Part shown: one piece after another, positions 45,939 through 54,270 of the stretch
How positions within the stretch are numbered: the stretch's first letter is position 1
How the letters are laid out: the number at the start of each line of letters is the position of its first letter
NCBI RefSeq assembly: GCF_001434275.1
Contig: NZ_AZEZ01000022.1
Location: 1-54,311, forward strand
DNA: 54,311 nt
Direction of reading: 5' to 3'
Source: Companilactobacillus mindensis DSM 14500
GTDB taxonomy: Bacteria > Bacillota > Bacilli > Lactobacillales > Lactobacillaceae
Notes under the pieces: generated by a model
Seen by the model: only the letters and a program-made list of their open reading frames with translations
Database searches by the model: none
What the model was told of the DNA's origin: nothing
Translations under genes and position numbers: made by a program

Positions 45939-46214
45939 GTGAAACATCTTTCTATTAATGTCGATGGTTTAGTGCAAGGTGTCGGTTTTAGATACTCAAC
46001 CTTTCAAGTGGCCCTCGAACTAGGGGTAACTGGCACGGTCGAAAACAATATCGACGGTTCAGTTTCGATTGAAGCCGAAGCTGATGAAAAAACACTCTAT
46101 ATTTTTTTAAATCGAGTAAAATCTTCCCCTTCACCCTTTGGAAAAGTAACCAAATTGGACTATACTTTTTCTGACGACTTGCAAGATTACAGGAAATTCA
46201 CTGTAATTGGTTGA
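45939..46214 (+). CDS. acyP: Acylphosphatase
   Basis: A 91-aa alpha/beta protein that hydrolyses acyl phosphates. The signature GLVQGVGFRYSTF contains the catalytic Arg, with the Asn of GTVENNIDGSV. It starts at GTG (45939) after TGAGGTGAT. The start codon choice is set by that site. Divergent from the methylase gene and followed by yidC. Confidence 0.95.
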   Translation: MKHLSINVDGLVQGVGFRYSTFQVALELGVTGTVENNIDGSVSIEAEADEKTLYIFLNRVKSSPSPFGKVTKLDYTFSDDLQDYRKFTVIG

Positions 46215-46272
46215 AACGTCAAATGAGTTAACGTATATTACTTTCTATACGAGTAAAAGGGTGGTTTATTAA

Positions 46273-47283
46273 GTGAATAAAAAATACGTCAAATATATAT
46301 CGATACTGTCATTAGTATTGGTACTGACATTAGTTTTGACGGGGTGTGCAGCGCAGGGTTCAGCCGCTAACCTACACGCTCCAACTAGTGGGCCTTATGG
46401 ATTTATCTATAAATGGCTGGGAATTCCGTTCCAAAAATTGATCCTCAAGACAGCTCAAGCTGTCGGCGGTACTAACGCCTATGCTTGGGGGATCGTGATC
46501 ATTTCCTTCGTGGTTCGTTTGATTCTGGTTCCACTTTCATTGAATCAACAATACAAATCAACGACACAACAAGAAAAGATGCGTGCCGTACAGCCACAAT
46601 TGAAATTGATCCAAGTTGCTCAAAAGAAAGCTCAAGGTCCTGACCAACAACAAAAGATCAGTGCTTTGATGATGGATGTTTATAAAAAGAATAATTTGAG
46701 TTTGACTGGTGGTATCGGTTGTTTGCCTTTACTACTTCAAATGCCTATCTTGATCGGTATTTATCAAGCCGTACAATATTCTAAACAAATTGGTGCCGCT
46801 ACTTTCCTTTCAATTCCACTTGGTAAGCCAAGTATATTGATTGCCATCATTGCGACCGTCTTTTATTTGATCCAAGGTTGGATGTCACTACAAATCGTGG
46901 CTCCTGAACAGAGAAAACAAATGCAGATGATGATTTTGATGAGTCCGATGATGACTTTCTTCATTTCATTGATCTCAACTGCTGCTCTAGCACTTTACTT
47001 CTTAGTCGGTGGTGTCGTAATTTTGATCCAACAACTCATCACCAACTACGTCATTACGCCAAAGATCAGAAAGAGAACTGACGAAGAACTTGAGAAGAAT
47101 CCGGTCAAAGTCGTTGTAACTCAAGAAATGCTCGACGATATTCTCAATGGATCTTCTAATAACAGTACTTCAACTGCTAATTCCAATACTAGTTCTAGTT
47201 CCGATTCTGCCAGTGAAGAACAACTTCACAAAACACTTCGTGAATTGAACCAAGGCAAGCAACAACGTAACAAGAAGAAATAA
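46273..47283 (+). CDS. yidC: YidC/Oxa1-type membrane protein insertase (lipoprotein)
   Basis: Inserts and folds membrane proteins. The 336-aa protein begins at GTG (46273) after AAGGGTGG and has a lipoprotein signal with LTGC (Cys25). TM segments lie near 72-95, 145-165, 195-212 and 225-255; the conserved hydrophilic-groove Arg is in VVRLILVPLSLNQQY. The C-terminal tail is Ser/Asn/Thr-rich, then basic (KQQRNKKK), as needed for ribosome contact. It is adjacent to acyP, a common lactobacillar pairing. Confidence 0.95.
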   Translation: MNKKYVKYISILSLVLVLTLVLTGCAAQGSAANLHAPTSGPYGFIYKWLGIPFQKLILKTAQAVGGTNAYAWGIVIISFVVRLILVPLSLNQQYKSTTQQEKMRAVQPQLKLIQVAQKKAQGPDQQQKISALMMDVYKKNNLSLTGGIGCLPLLLQMPILIGIYQAVQYSKQIGAATFLSIPLGKPSILIAIIATVFYLIQGWMSLQIVAPEQRKQMQMMILMSPMMTFFISLISTAALALYFLVGGVVILIQQLITNYVITPKIRKRTDEELEKNPVKVVVTQEMLDDILNGSSNNSTSTANSNTSSSSDSASEEQLHKTLRELNQGKQQRNKKK

Positions 47284-47300
47284 TGAAATATGTTTAATTT

Positions 47301-47344
47301 TAAAAGATCTCTGATTCTCACATCGAATCAGAGGTCTTTTTTTG
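47301..47344 (+). terminator. Terminator after yidC
   Basis: AAAAGATCTCTGATTC/GAATCAGAGGTCTTTTTTT hairpin. Confidence 0.88.
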
Positions 47345-47462
47345 TAGCTGATATTCGAAAAATTAAAATATTTTAAGATTATTTTCATAATATTTTTAAT
47401 CTTTTCTTCATATAAGGCGATATAAATCAACATTTACCAACAAATAATAATTAAAATTATTG

Positions 47463-47491
47463 TTGACAAGATTAAAAGTTTGAAATATATT
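47463..47491 (+). promoter_or_regulatory. Promoter of the trpX leader
   Basis: TTGACA (47463-47468) and TATATT (47486-47491), spacer 17 nt. Confidence 0.75.
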
Positions 47492-47522
47492 TATGACATC
47501 AAATTTGTTAGGAGAAAACATT

Positions 47523-47576
47523 ATGAAAAAGACATACTCTCTAAACATTGTGAATATTCGTTGGCAAAGCCGATAA
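47523..47576 (+). CDS. Candidate Trp-codon leader peptide of trpX
   Basis: A 17-aa ORF, MKKTYSLNIVNIRWQSR, with TAGGAGA about 7 nt upstream of its ATG and a promoter 32 nt further up. It contains one Trp codon (TGG, 47562-47564) four codons before the stop. The downstream RNA can fold in mutually exclusive ways and includes two terminators before the TrpX-like gene, so it may act as an attenuator peptide rather than as a product. Confidence 0.6.
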   Translation: MKKTYSLNIVNIRWQSR

Positions 47577-47702
47577 CTCAGACTAATCCGAGATGGATTC
47601 AGTCTGAAAAGGATTGAATCCGTGTCGGCTTATTAAACTATGATAATTTTAAAGCCCACATGGAAAAATTTTTAATTTTAGCCATGTGGGTATTTTATTT
47701 AT
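47566..47702 (+). promoter_or_regulatory. Candidate attenuator region of trpX
   Basis: AAGCCGA (47567-47573) pairs with TCGGCTT (47625-47631), enclosing TCAGACTAATCC/GGATTCAGTCTGA (47578-47607). GGATTCA (47595-47601) can instead pair with TGAATCC (47615-47621). A ribosome stalled at the Trp codon would cover AAGCCGA. Next comes a terminator CCCACATGG/CCATGTGGG (47655-47690) with a T-rich tail. Confidence 0.5.
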
Positions 47703-47706
47703 TAAG

Positions 47707-47744
47707 GACAATCCCACTAAATTTTGGGATTGTCTTTTTATTTT
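47707..47744 (+). terminator. Second terminator hairpin before trpX
   Basis: GACAATCCCA/TGGGATTGTC perfect 10-bp stem with tail TTTTTATTTTA, ending about 15 nt before the trpX ATG. Two terminators in tandem upstream of a gene indicate conditional expression. Confidence 0.75.
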
Positions 47745-47758
47745 AGGGGAATATTACA

Positions 47759-48775
47759 ATGAAAAAATCGAGAAAACTTTACACAACCATCGCTTCACTA
47801 GTCGCTTTAGGCGCAATTTTAATCGGGGCTTATTTTTATACTGGACGAGCTGACGCACAAAAACAGGCAGCCATTCCTAAGGTCGGAATATTGCAGTTGA
47901 TGTCACACCCAGCTTTGGATCAGATCCATCAAGGAATCGATGACACTTTGAAAAAAAATGGCTACATTGATGGCAAAAACATCAAAATTGAATTCCAAAA
48001 CGCTCAAGGGGATCAAAGTAATCTAAGAACTATCAGCAAAAAATTTGTTCAAGACAATGTCGATGTTTCCGTTGGTATCGCTACTCCAGCCATTCAATCA
48101 CTGATGAGTGCAACTAAAACTACGCCAATCATCATGGGTGGTATTACTGATCCGGCTGGTTCTGGCTTAGTCAAAACTGAAAAACATCCTGGTGGCAACG
48201 TTACTGGTGTTGCTGGTCAGGCACCGATCAAAAGTCAGTTAAAACTGATTCAAACTGTCATTCCTAATCTTAAAACTTTAGGTATCATCTACACTTCCAG
48301 TGACACTCCTTCAGCACACCAGATGAAACAAATGAAAAATTACGCTCAAAAAGAAGGTATCGATGTGCAAGTTTCAAGTATTAGTTCTGTCAACGACTTA
48401 CAACAAGTAGCCACTGCCTTAGCCGGCAAGGTTCAAACGATCTACGTACCAACCGACAATACCGTTGCTTCTGGAATGAAGTTATTATCTTCTATCGCTG
48501 CTAAAAAGAACATCGCTGTCTTCCCTGCTGCTACAACAATGGTCAAAGATGGTGGTTTAGCCACTGACGGTATCAGTCAATACGAATTAGGTCAAAAAAC
48601 TGGCGAACAAGTAGTCAACGTCCTCAAACACCACAAAGACCCTGCAACTACCCCAGTAACCGTCGCTTCAAAAGGTCACTTGATGCTCAATGAAAAAATG
48701 GCTAAGAAACTCAACATCACTTTCCCAGATTCATTAGTCAAACAAGCTCAAAAAGATGGTCAAATCTTAAAATAG
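47759..48775 (+). CDS. trpX: TrpX-like ABC transporter substrate-binding protein
   Basis: A 338-aa protein of the ABC_sub_bind family, whose streptococcal member TrpX is annotated for tryptophan uptake. N-terminal hydrophobic segment (about 8-26) without lipobox Cys, then VGILQLMSHPALDQIHQGI, a typical start of the family, and MGGITDPAGSGLV with HPGGNVTGV. AGGGGAATATTACA precedes the ATG. The partner permease and ATPase genes do not follow; the next gene is on the opposite strand. Tryptophan specificity is inferred from the family and the leader peptide. Confidence 0.88.
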   Translation: MKKSRKLYTTIASLVALGAILIGAYFYTGRADAQKQAAIPKVGILQLMSHPALDQIHQGIDDTLKKNGYIDGKNIKIEFQNAQGDQSNLRTISKKFVQDNVDVSVGIATPAIQSLMSATKTTPIIMGGITDPAGSGLVKTEKHPGGNVTGVAGQAPIKSQLKLIQTVIPNLKTLGIIYTSSDTPSAHQMKQMKNYAQKEGIDVQVSSISSVNDLQQVATALAGKVQTIYVPTDNTVASGMKLLSSIAAKKNIAVFPAATTMVKDGGLATDGISQYELGQKTGEQVVNVLKHHKDPATTPVTVASKGHLMLNEKMAKKLNITFPDSLVKQAQKDGQILK

Positions 48776-48815
48776 AGAGTAATGATTCCAAGCACCGGCC
48801 TAGCTCCAACCATAA

Positions 48816-48858
48816 AAATAATCCACATCAACGCATATCTGTTGATGTGGATTATTTA
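48816..48858. terminator. Bidirectional terminator between trpX and the lipoprotein gene
   Basis: AAATAATCCACATCAAC/GTTGATGTGGATTATTT, perfect 17-bp stem, between two convergent genes. Confidence 0.88.
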
Positions 48859-48870
48859 CTTTAAGCATAT

Positions 48871-49806
48871 TTACTGTTGCGATTGATCATTATGTTCATC
48901 AACTGGCGGATTATTTTTAGTATCTTTGTTAGACATAATCTCAGGTACTTGATTGACAACAATACCATTTTGATAAACTGTCCAATCATTTAGACCACCG
49001 TTATTGCCACCAACATCAGTCTTAAATAATCTGATCCAATAGACCATCTGGCCATCGCTTCCTTTGATCGAACAGTCCATCCCCGAACTATTGTCGACCA
49101 TGTGCGTATAGGCTGTGCCATTCGGAGCTAAGCCATATTGACTCTCCACTAACGTTATTGCTTGATCAGCGTTGACGATCGGTGGTTTGGGTGGAGCTGG
49201 TTTTTGCGGCTGTTGAGTCTTCTTAGTTTCATCAGAAGCTTGATCAGATTTTTTTTGAGAATCCTTTTTATCCTTGTCTATTGCTGCTTTTTTCTTTTGC
49301 GGTTGCCCCTGATATTCTTTTTGTAAAACTGCTTCCTTCAAATTGGAAGACTCGGATTCATTGGAGTCTTTTTTACAATAGGCCAATTTATAATTGGAAT
49401 TTTTATAGTAAAACAAACCGACTGCTTTAAAATTGTCATTATCAACGCCGGTGAATAAAAATTTCACTGTCTTAGTACTATTTGACTTGATAGTTATCGT
49501 ATCATCCTTAGTCGAGTAGACATCAGGACCCTTTTGGTACGCTAAAACGAACTTCGTGCCATCGAACAAAACATCTTCGCTAGTTCGATTGACAACGTGC
49601 ATATTGATCGATGAAGTGTCGCCACCATCGTAACGTTTGAACGAAAAACTCATTTCATCTTTTTGCGACTGATCTAAATTCGTATAATCAATTGACTTGA
49701 CGGTATTGTGAACCGTTTTAGTAGGTTGACTGGTGGTAACTTTGGAACAACCAACGACAAACAATAATAATCCCAAAATAGCAACTATTAATCCCCTTTT
49801 TCGCAT
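48871..49806 (-). CDS. Lipoprotein of unknown function
   Basis: A 311-aa secreted lipoprotein with signal peptide and lipobox VVGC (Cys20). Residues about 35-160 look like an immunoglobulin-type domain (FSFKRYDGGDTSSINMHVVN, TKTVKFLFTGVD), then a Lys/Gln/Pro-rich linker (about 165-210) and a C-terminal domain with VNADQAITLVESQYG and WTVYQNGIVVNQVPE. AAGGGGGAAACACA precedes the ATG. Monocistronic. No precise family recognised; the linker suggests a surface-exposed position. Confidence 0.8.
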   Translation of the reverse strand: MRKRGLIVAILGLLLFVVGCSKVTTSQPTKTVHNTVKSIDYTNLDQSQKDEMSFSFKRYDGGDTSSINMHVVNRTSEDVLFDGTKFVLAYQKGPDVYSTKDDTITIKSNSTKTVKFLFTGVDNDNFKAVGLFYYKNSNYKLAYCKKDSNESESSNLKEAVLQKEYQGQPQKKKAAIDKDKKDSQKKSDQASDETKKTQQPQKPAPPKPPIVNADQAITLVESQYGLAPNGTAYTHMVDNSSGMDCSIKGSDGQMVYWIRLFKTDVGGNNGGLNDWTVYQNGIVVNQVPEIMSNKDTKNNPPVDEHNDQSQQ

Positions 49807-49836
49807 TGTGTTTCCCCCTTAACAACTTGGTATAAT

Positions 49837-49865
49837 AATATACCTTTCTTGGGTAAAATGTGCAA
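49837..49865 (-). promoter_or_regulatory. Promoter of the lipoprotein gene
   Basis: Minus-strand TTGCAC (49860-49865) and TATATT (49837-49842), spacer 17 nt. The -10 is part of a GGTATAATAATATACC palindrome. Confidence 0.65.
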
Positions 49866-50019
49866 ATTAATTCCTTATATACGGAAAAAAGTCTTGTGGA
49901 ACAACTATATTTTGGTTCTTTTTCAACTTTGATTACATACAATTATTTAGATATATTAATAGGTCATCCAAAAAATCAACTGGACGACCCATTTTAGTAA
50001 TGTAAAACAAATAAAAACC

Positions 50020-50074
50020 GTTTAGTCTGGAATGGAATCCCGGCGGATTGTTGGAAGACGGCAGTAAACAACCA
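50020..50074. repeat. Short version of the pheS-leader intergenic element
   Basis: TTTAGTCTGGAATG at one end and TGGAAGACGGCA-GTAAACAACC at the other match the outer flanks of the element at 44538-44718 in opposite orientation, but the centre is only about 17 nt (GAATCCCGGCGGATTGT). Confidence 0.65.
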
Positions 50075-50080
50075 AACTTG

Positions 50081-50112
50081 AAAAAAATAACCCTCAAAAA
50101 TTGAGAGTTACT
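50081..50112 (-). terminator. Terminator of the two-component operon
   Basis: TAACTCTCAA/TTGAGGGTTA hairpin overlapping the kinase stop codon, with a T run on the minus strand. Confidence 0.8.
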
Positions 50113-51199
50113 TTTCTTTTTCAGTATTTTCAGTTGTGTCTTCTTCTTCTGGTTCTTCTTGAACTAATGGCAATTCAATCTTAAAGACTGTTCCGGATCC
50201 TACGACACTTTCAACTTCCAAACTGCCGTGATAGATCTCGATCAAACGTTTAGCGATAGAAAGGCCTAAACCATTCCCTCCACGCTTTCTAGAACGAGCC
50301 TTGTCAACTCTATAAAATCTATTGAAAATGCGTTTCAAGTCGTTTTTAGCGATTCCTAGGCCATAATCTTGCACGACAACTTCCAACAATGCGGAATTAG
50401 TCGAAGCAGCCAAATTGATTTCTTTGCGATCAGCTGAATACTTAAAAGCATTATCCAAAAGAATGACTAATACTTGTTCCAAGTGATTGCGGTAGATTTT
50501 TACTTTGCTGCCTTCTCTGATATCGTCATCAAAATTGATCACAAAGTCTGGATGCAACATTTTGAAATCATTATAAACTTGCGTAAACAGTGGTTTCACT
50601 TCAGTTGTTTGTTCCAAATAAGCGCTGTCGATCTGTTCCACACGGGTCAGATCCAACATTTCTTGAATCAATGACTGCATCCGTTTCAACTCTTGAAGCG
50701 ATGAATTGATCGAGTCGTTCAAAACTTCTGGGTCATCCTTGCCCCAGCGTTGCAGCATGCTCAAATGACCTTCCAACACTGCCACTGGCGTTCTAAGCTC
50801 ATGCGAAACATCCTCTACGAATTCCTTTTGTTGGTTCGTATAGGCTTGCATCCTATCCAGCATCTTATTGATATTGACAGTCATGTCATAAATTTCATCA
50901 TTACGTTTCCGCAGCTTGATTCGCGAATCTGAATCCGGTTTCTTATTCAGATCGTCGATCGTGCGGTTGATTTTTTTCAAATCGTTCAAAACTAAAGTTA
51001 CAGCATAAAAACTGACTAAGACACCGATAATAAATACTACAATACCACCGATGACTAATTTAGTTGTGAAAGTATTTATTTCGTTAACGGATGCCACGTT
51101 TCCAACCGTTCTCATGGCCAATACTCCAACAAAGATATAAGCCAACAAGATCACGATGGAAATCAAAACCGTCCACTTGAATCTAATCGAGATCCTCAT
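50108..51199 (-). CDS. Sensor histidine kinase (HAMP, ArlS/CovS-like)
   Basis: A 363-aa membrane kinase: TM1 about 10-30, a very short external loop (about 15 residues), TM2 about 47-70, HAMP region to about 125, phosphoacceptor His133 in VSHELRTP, N box LLDNAFKYS, G1 DYGLGI and G2 RGGNGLGLSIAK. The C-terminal tail is acidic. With so little external sequence it probably senses membrane or internal signals. It overlaps the regulator gene by 4 nt. Confidence 0.93.
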   Translation of the reverse strand: MRISIRFKWTVLISIVILLAYIFVGVLAMRTVGNVASVNEINTFTTKLVIGGIVVFIIGVLVSFYAVTLVLNDLKKINRTIDDLNKKPDSDSRIKLRKRNDEIYDMTVNINKMLDRMQAYTNQQKEFVEDVSHELRTPVAVLEGHLSMLQRWGKDDPEVLNDSINSSLQELKRMQSLIQEMLDLTRVEQIDSAYLEQTTEVKPLFTQVYNDFKMLHPDFVINFDDDIREGSKVKIYRNHLEQVLVILLDNAFKYSADRKEINLAASTNSALLEVVVQDYGLGIAKNDLKRIFNRFYRVDKARSRKRGGNGLGLSIAKRLIEIYHGSLEVESVVGSGTVFKIELPLVQEEPEEEDTTENTEKEK

Positions 51200-51882
51200 C
51201 GACGCATCACGTACCCTTTACCACGAACGGTTGAAATGTAGCTTGGTGCACCGGCTCGGTCGATCTTATTTCTAAGATATTTAATATAAACATCGACAAC
51301 GTTAGTCTCAGTTGATGAACCTGTTCCCCAAACACGTTCTAGTAAGTCATCACGACTCAAGACAGTCCCGACGTTTTCCATCAAAGCACTCAAAAGGTCA
51401 TATTCACGACGAGTTAAGTCGATAACTTCACCATTGCGCTTCAAGGTTTGTGTTGTCTTGTCGATCACTAAGTTTTTATATTTAAGTACTTGGTCGTTGT
51501 TGCGAGTAACATCGATATCAAGGTCGATTCGTCTCAACAAAGCCCGGATTCTAGCAAGCAACTCTTCGATTGCAAAAGGCTTAACGATATAGTCGTCAGC
51601 TCCGTGGTCCAATCCTGATACACGGTCAATGATCGAGTCACGGGCTGTCATCATAATAATTGGTGTGTTCTTTTCTTGACGAATACGACGGCAAACTTCG
51701 ATACCGTTCAACTCGGGCAACATCAAATCAAGTAAGATCAAGTCCCAATCTTCTGATAACGCTGCGTCGAGACCAGTTCTACCATCACGTTCAACAGTCA
51801 CTTCATAGTTCTCATGTTGAAGTTCGAGTTGAACGAATTTTGCCATATTCTCTTCGTCTTCAATAACAAGTATTTTAGCCAT
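51196..51882 (-). CDS. OmpR-family response regulator (ArlR/CovR-like)
   Basis: A 228-aa regulator: receiver domain with acidic pair EDEE, phosphoacceptor Asp52 (LLDLMLPE), Thr in MMTARDS and Lys in IVKPFAIEELLARI; then a winged-helix DNA-binding domain (about 130-228) with LTRREYDLLSALMEN and the terminal STVRGKGYVMR. It is first in the operon with the histidine kinase. Confidence 0.96.
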   Translation of the reverse strand: MAKILVIEDEENMAKFVQLELQHENYEVTVERDGRTGLDAALSEDWDLILLDLMLPELNGIEVCRRIRQEKNTPIIMMTARDSIIDRVSGLDHGADDYIVKPFAIEELLARIRALLRRIDLDIDVTRNNDQVLKYKNLVIDKTTQTLKRNGEVIDLTRREYDLLSALMENVGTVLSRDDLLERVWGTGSSTETNVVDVYIKYLRNKIDRAGAPSYISTVRGKGYVMRR

Positions 51883-52222
51883 ACGTATCTCCTATACATA
51901 AAATATTAAATTATCTTTAATTATAGCTTAATCATTAATTCAAATATGTCACGCTTTTGGCAATGCATTAATGATTTTAACATATAGCAAAAATTAAAAG
52001 AAGACAAGCTTTAATTTTTATTTTTTTAGAATCTCAAAAAATTGATTATTATTTTTTAAAACTCCAAGCAAATTAACCATATATTAACGTCGATTCTGAT
52101 TACTTTTTTAAATCAACTACAAGGACCTCCACTTCACACTGACCGTGAAATGGAGGTCCTCTAGGTTAATCCTTAAAAGTTAAAATCAACTGATAATGCA
52201 CTTAACCGAAATTTCAAAGCGA
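51883..52222. other. AT-rich intergenic region between gnd and the two-component system
   Basis: About 340 bases without a credible ORF. It contains the regulator promoter region near 51890-51990 and a strong hairpin AGGACCTCCA..TTCAC/GTGAA..TGGAGGTCCT at 52122-52160, probably the end of the gnd transcript although the T run is displaced. Confidence 0.5.
52122..52160. terminator. Hairpin after gnd
   Basis: AGGACCTCCACTTCAC/GTGAAATGGAGGTCCT with one internal mismatch. The T-rich tract comes about 12 nt later, so termination is likely but not classical. Confidence 0.5.
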
Positions 52223-53647
52223 TTATTGTTCTTCGTACCAAGTATAGTGATATGTACCTGGTTTGTCGTTTCTCTCATAAGTGTGAGCACCGAAGTAATC
52301 TCTTTGAGCTTGGATCAAGTTAGCTGGCAATGTTTCTGAACGATATTGATCGTAGTAAGAAATAGCAGCCATAAATCCTGAAACAGGAATTCCTGCTTGA
52401 ACGGCAAAACTGATAACGTCACGAACATCTGATTGATATTCCTTAACGATACCCTTGAAGTAGTCGTCCAATAGTAAGTTGTCTAGTTTTGGATCCTTGT
52501 CGTAAGCATCAGTGATGTTTTGTAGGAATTGAGCACGAATGATACAACCAGCACGCCAGATTTGAGCGATCTTACCGTAGTTTAGATCCCAATCATAGTG
52601 ATCTGAAGCGGCCTTCATTTGAGCAAATCCTTGAGCATAACTGATGATCTTACTGAAGTACAAAGCCTTTCTGATCTTAGCAACTAATTCGTCAACATCT
52701 TTGATAACTGGCTTTGTTTCTGGAGCTGGCAAGACCTTGCTTGCTTTGACACGTTCGTCTTTATAAGCAGAAACGTAACGTGAGTAAACTGATTCTGTGA
52801 TCAATGATTGTGGAACACCAAGTTCTAGGGCACTTTGTGAACTCCACTTACCAGTACCTTTGTTACCGGCCTTGTCCATGATCTTGTTGACGATGTAGTC
52901 ATCTGTGCCTTCGTCGTCTTTTCTTGTCAAAATTTGTGAAGTGATATCAATCAAGTAACTTGAAAGTTCACCCTTGTTCCAGTCTTGGAATACTTCAGCA
53001 ATCTTGTTAACGTCATTGTTGAACAAGTGCTTCAACAAGTTGTAACTTTCGGAAATAAGTTCCATATCGCCATATTCGATACCATTGTGGACCATCTTTA
53101 CATAGTGACCGGCACCATTTGGTCCGATATATGTAACACATGGAGCACCGTCTTCGTCAGCTTTAGCTGAAATTTGTTCCAAAATAGGAGCAACTAAGTC
53201 ATAAGCTTCTTTTTGACCACCGGGCATCAATGAAGGACCTTGCAAAGCACCAAGTTCACCACCGGAAACACCCATACCGATAAAGTTGATACCTGATTTA
53301 TCGAGGCGTGCATTTCTTTCCATTGTGTCTTCGAAGAATGTGTTACCACCATCGATCAAAACGTCACCTTTGTCTAGTAAAGGCAACAATTGCTTGATAA
53401 CAGCATCTGTACCTGCACCAGCTTTGACCATCATCATAATACGACGTGGTTTTTCAAGTGAGTCTACAAAATCCTCAATTGTATAACTAGGTACTAATTT
53501 CTTTTCTGGATGTTCTTCAACAACTGCTTTTGTCTTTGAACCTGTACGGTTGTAGATAGCAACTTCATATCCACGGCTTTCAATATTTAGGGCAAGATTC
53601 TTACCCATGACTGCCATACCAATAACACCAATTTGTGGTTTTGCCAT
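52223..53647 (-). CDS. gnd: 6-phosphogluconate dehydrogenase (decarboxylating)
   Basis: Converts 6-phosphogluconate to ribulose-5-phosphate with CO2 and NADPH. The 474-aa protein has the NADP fold [51 protein letters not shown], the catalytic region [18 protein letters not shown] and the C-terminal [12 protein letters not shown]. Length and motifs fit the full-size dimeric type. GGAGGTAATTAT precedes the ATG. Monocistronic; metabolically linked to rpe. Confidence 0.98.
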   Translation of the reverse strand: MAKPQIGVIGMAVMGKNLALNIESRGYEVAIYNRTGSKTKAVVEEHPEKKLVPSYTIEDFVDSLEKPRRIMMMVKAGAGTDAVIKQLLPLLDKGDVLIDGGNTFFEDTMERNARLDKSGINFIGMGVSGGELGALQGPSLMPGGQKEAYDLVAPILEQISAKADEDGAPCVTYIGPNGAGHYVKMVHNGIEYGDMELISESYNLLKHLFNNDVNKIAEVFQDWNKGELSSYLIDITSQILTRKDDEGTDDYIVNKIMDKAGNKGTGKWSSQSALELGVPQSLITESVYSRYVSAYKDERVKASKVLPAPETKPVIKDVDELVAKIRKALYFSKIISYAQGFAQMKAASDHYDWDLNYGKIAQIWRAGCIIRAQFLQNITDAYDKDPKLDNLLLDDYFKGIVKEYQSDVRDVISFAVQAGIPVSGFMAAISYYDQYRSETLPANLIQAQRDYFGAHTYERNDKPGTYHYTWYEEQ

Positions 53648-53688
53648 TATAATAATTACCTCCGATTTTTGTTCACAATATCATCTTA

Positions 53689-53725
53689 ACAAAAAAATAA
53701 AAAAGGAGTATATAAAAACTACTCC
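53689..53725 (-). terminator. Terminator after the small peptide ORFs
   Basis: GGAGTA/TACTCC stem with run TTTTTTATTTTTTT on the minus strand, 4 nt after the stop of the 18-aa ORF. Confidence 0.65.
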
Positions 53726-53728
53726 ATT

Positions 53729-53785
53729 TTACGAATATTTTAATTTACGGATAACATCAGACTTTATAACCGTTATTTTTTTCAT
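53729..53785 (-). CDS. 18-aa ORF (tentative)
   Basis: MKKITVIKSDVIRKLKYS from ATG 53785, with CAGGGAT about 8 nt upstream and a terminator directly after. Basic peptide, no known family. It may be a real micropeptide or chance. Confidence 0.3.
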   Translation of the reverse strand: MKKITVIKSDVIRKLKYS

Positions 53786-53807
53786 AGCCATATATCCCTG
53801 ATATTTT

Positions 53808-53903
53808 TTATTTAAACCAACTAATTAATCCATATATGATACCGACACAATTCAATGCAATAATGATTTTGTATATAACGATTCTTCTCTCATAACTGTT
53901 CAT
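53808..53903 (-). CDS. 31-aa single-TM micropeptide (tentative)
   Basis: The ORF starts MNSYERRIVIYKIIIALN and ends CVGIIYGLISWFK. TTAGGAGTGCATGAC precedes the ATG (AGGAG 8 nt upstream). A basic N-terminus followed by one hydrophobic helix gives the shape of a small membrane peptide, for example a type I toxin or regulatory peptide; neither can be proved. Confidence 0.5.
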   Translation of the reverse strand: MNSYERRIVIYKIIIALNCVGIIYGLISWFK

Positions 53904-53974
53904 GTCATGCACTCCTAATTTTCATTCATGCTCTTATTTTACCGCCTATGTTACCATATACGAAAGGAAGGAGT

Positions 53975-54028
53975 TTAACCCCAACCTTTCAATGTTTTAA
54001 TTAACCACTTGATAGCTGCTACTATCAT
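53975..54028 (-). CDS. 17-aa cationic amphipathic peptide ORF (tentative)
   Basis: MIVAAIKWLIKTLKGWG from ATG 54028. Alternating hydrophobic and Lys residues with two Trp would form an amphipathic helix resembling delta-lysin or PSM-like peptides. The ribosome binding site is weak (GGTGA about 13 nt upstream), so expression is uncertain. Confidence 0.3.
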   Translation of the reverse strand: MIVAAIKWLIKTLKGWG

Positions 54029-54096
54029 TTTAATAACGGTTTCACCATTTACAAGAACTGATAAATTTAAGCTAACATAACTGGCTTTCTTTTATA

Positions 54097-54270
54097 TCAG
54101 TTCTTTTTTGTTTCTTTAAATCTTCTCTTTTCAAAAGTAGCCGTGGCAACAATGACAACATTCTGTTGGTTTCTAATGAATACCACTTCTGTATCAAAAA
54201 GCCTGTTAAATTGTTCCCTAATGAAACTAATAAAAAGGAGCAGTTGAAAAACTACTCTAAAGTGCAACAC
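54097..54270 (-). pseudogene. Possible gene remnant truncated at the right edge
   Basis: An open minus-strand frame ends at TGA (54097-54099) and reads SFIREQFNRLFDTEVVF, then NQQNVVIVATATFEKRRF. Composition looks protein-like but there is no start codon with a ribosome binding site. Just upstream (to the right) lies GTCTAACTTTTGTGTTGCAC, similar to ends of some IS3-type elements, so the 5-prime part may have been displaced by an insertion. Confidence 0.3.

Noticed and set aside
47170-47433. Minus-strand frame over the yidC end and terminator
   Set aside because: It crosses the yidC terminator and antisense of low-complexity codons, without a ribosome binding site.
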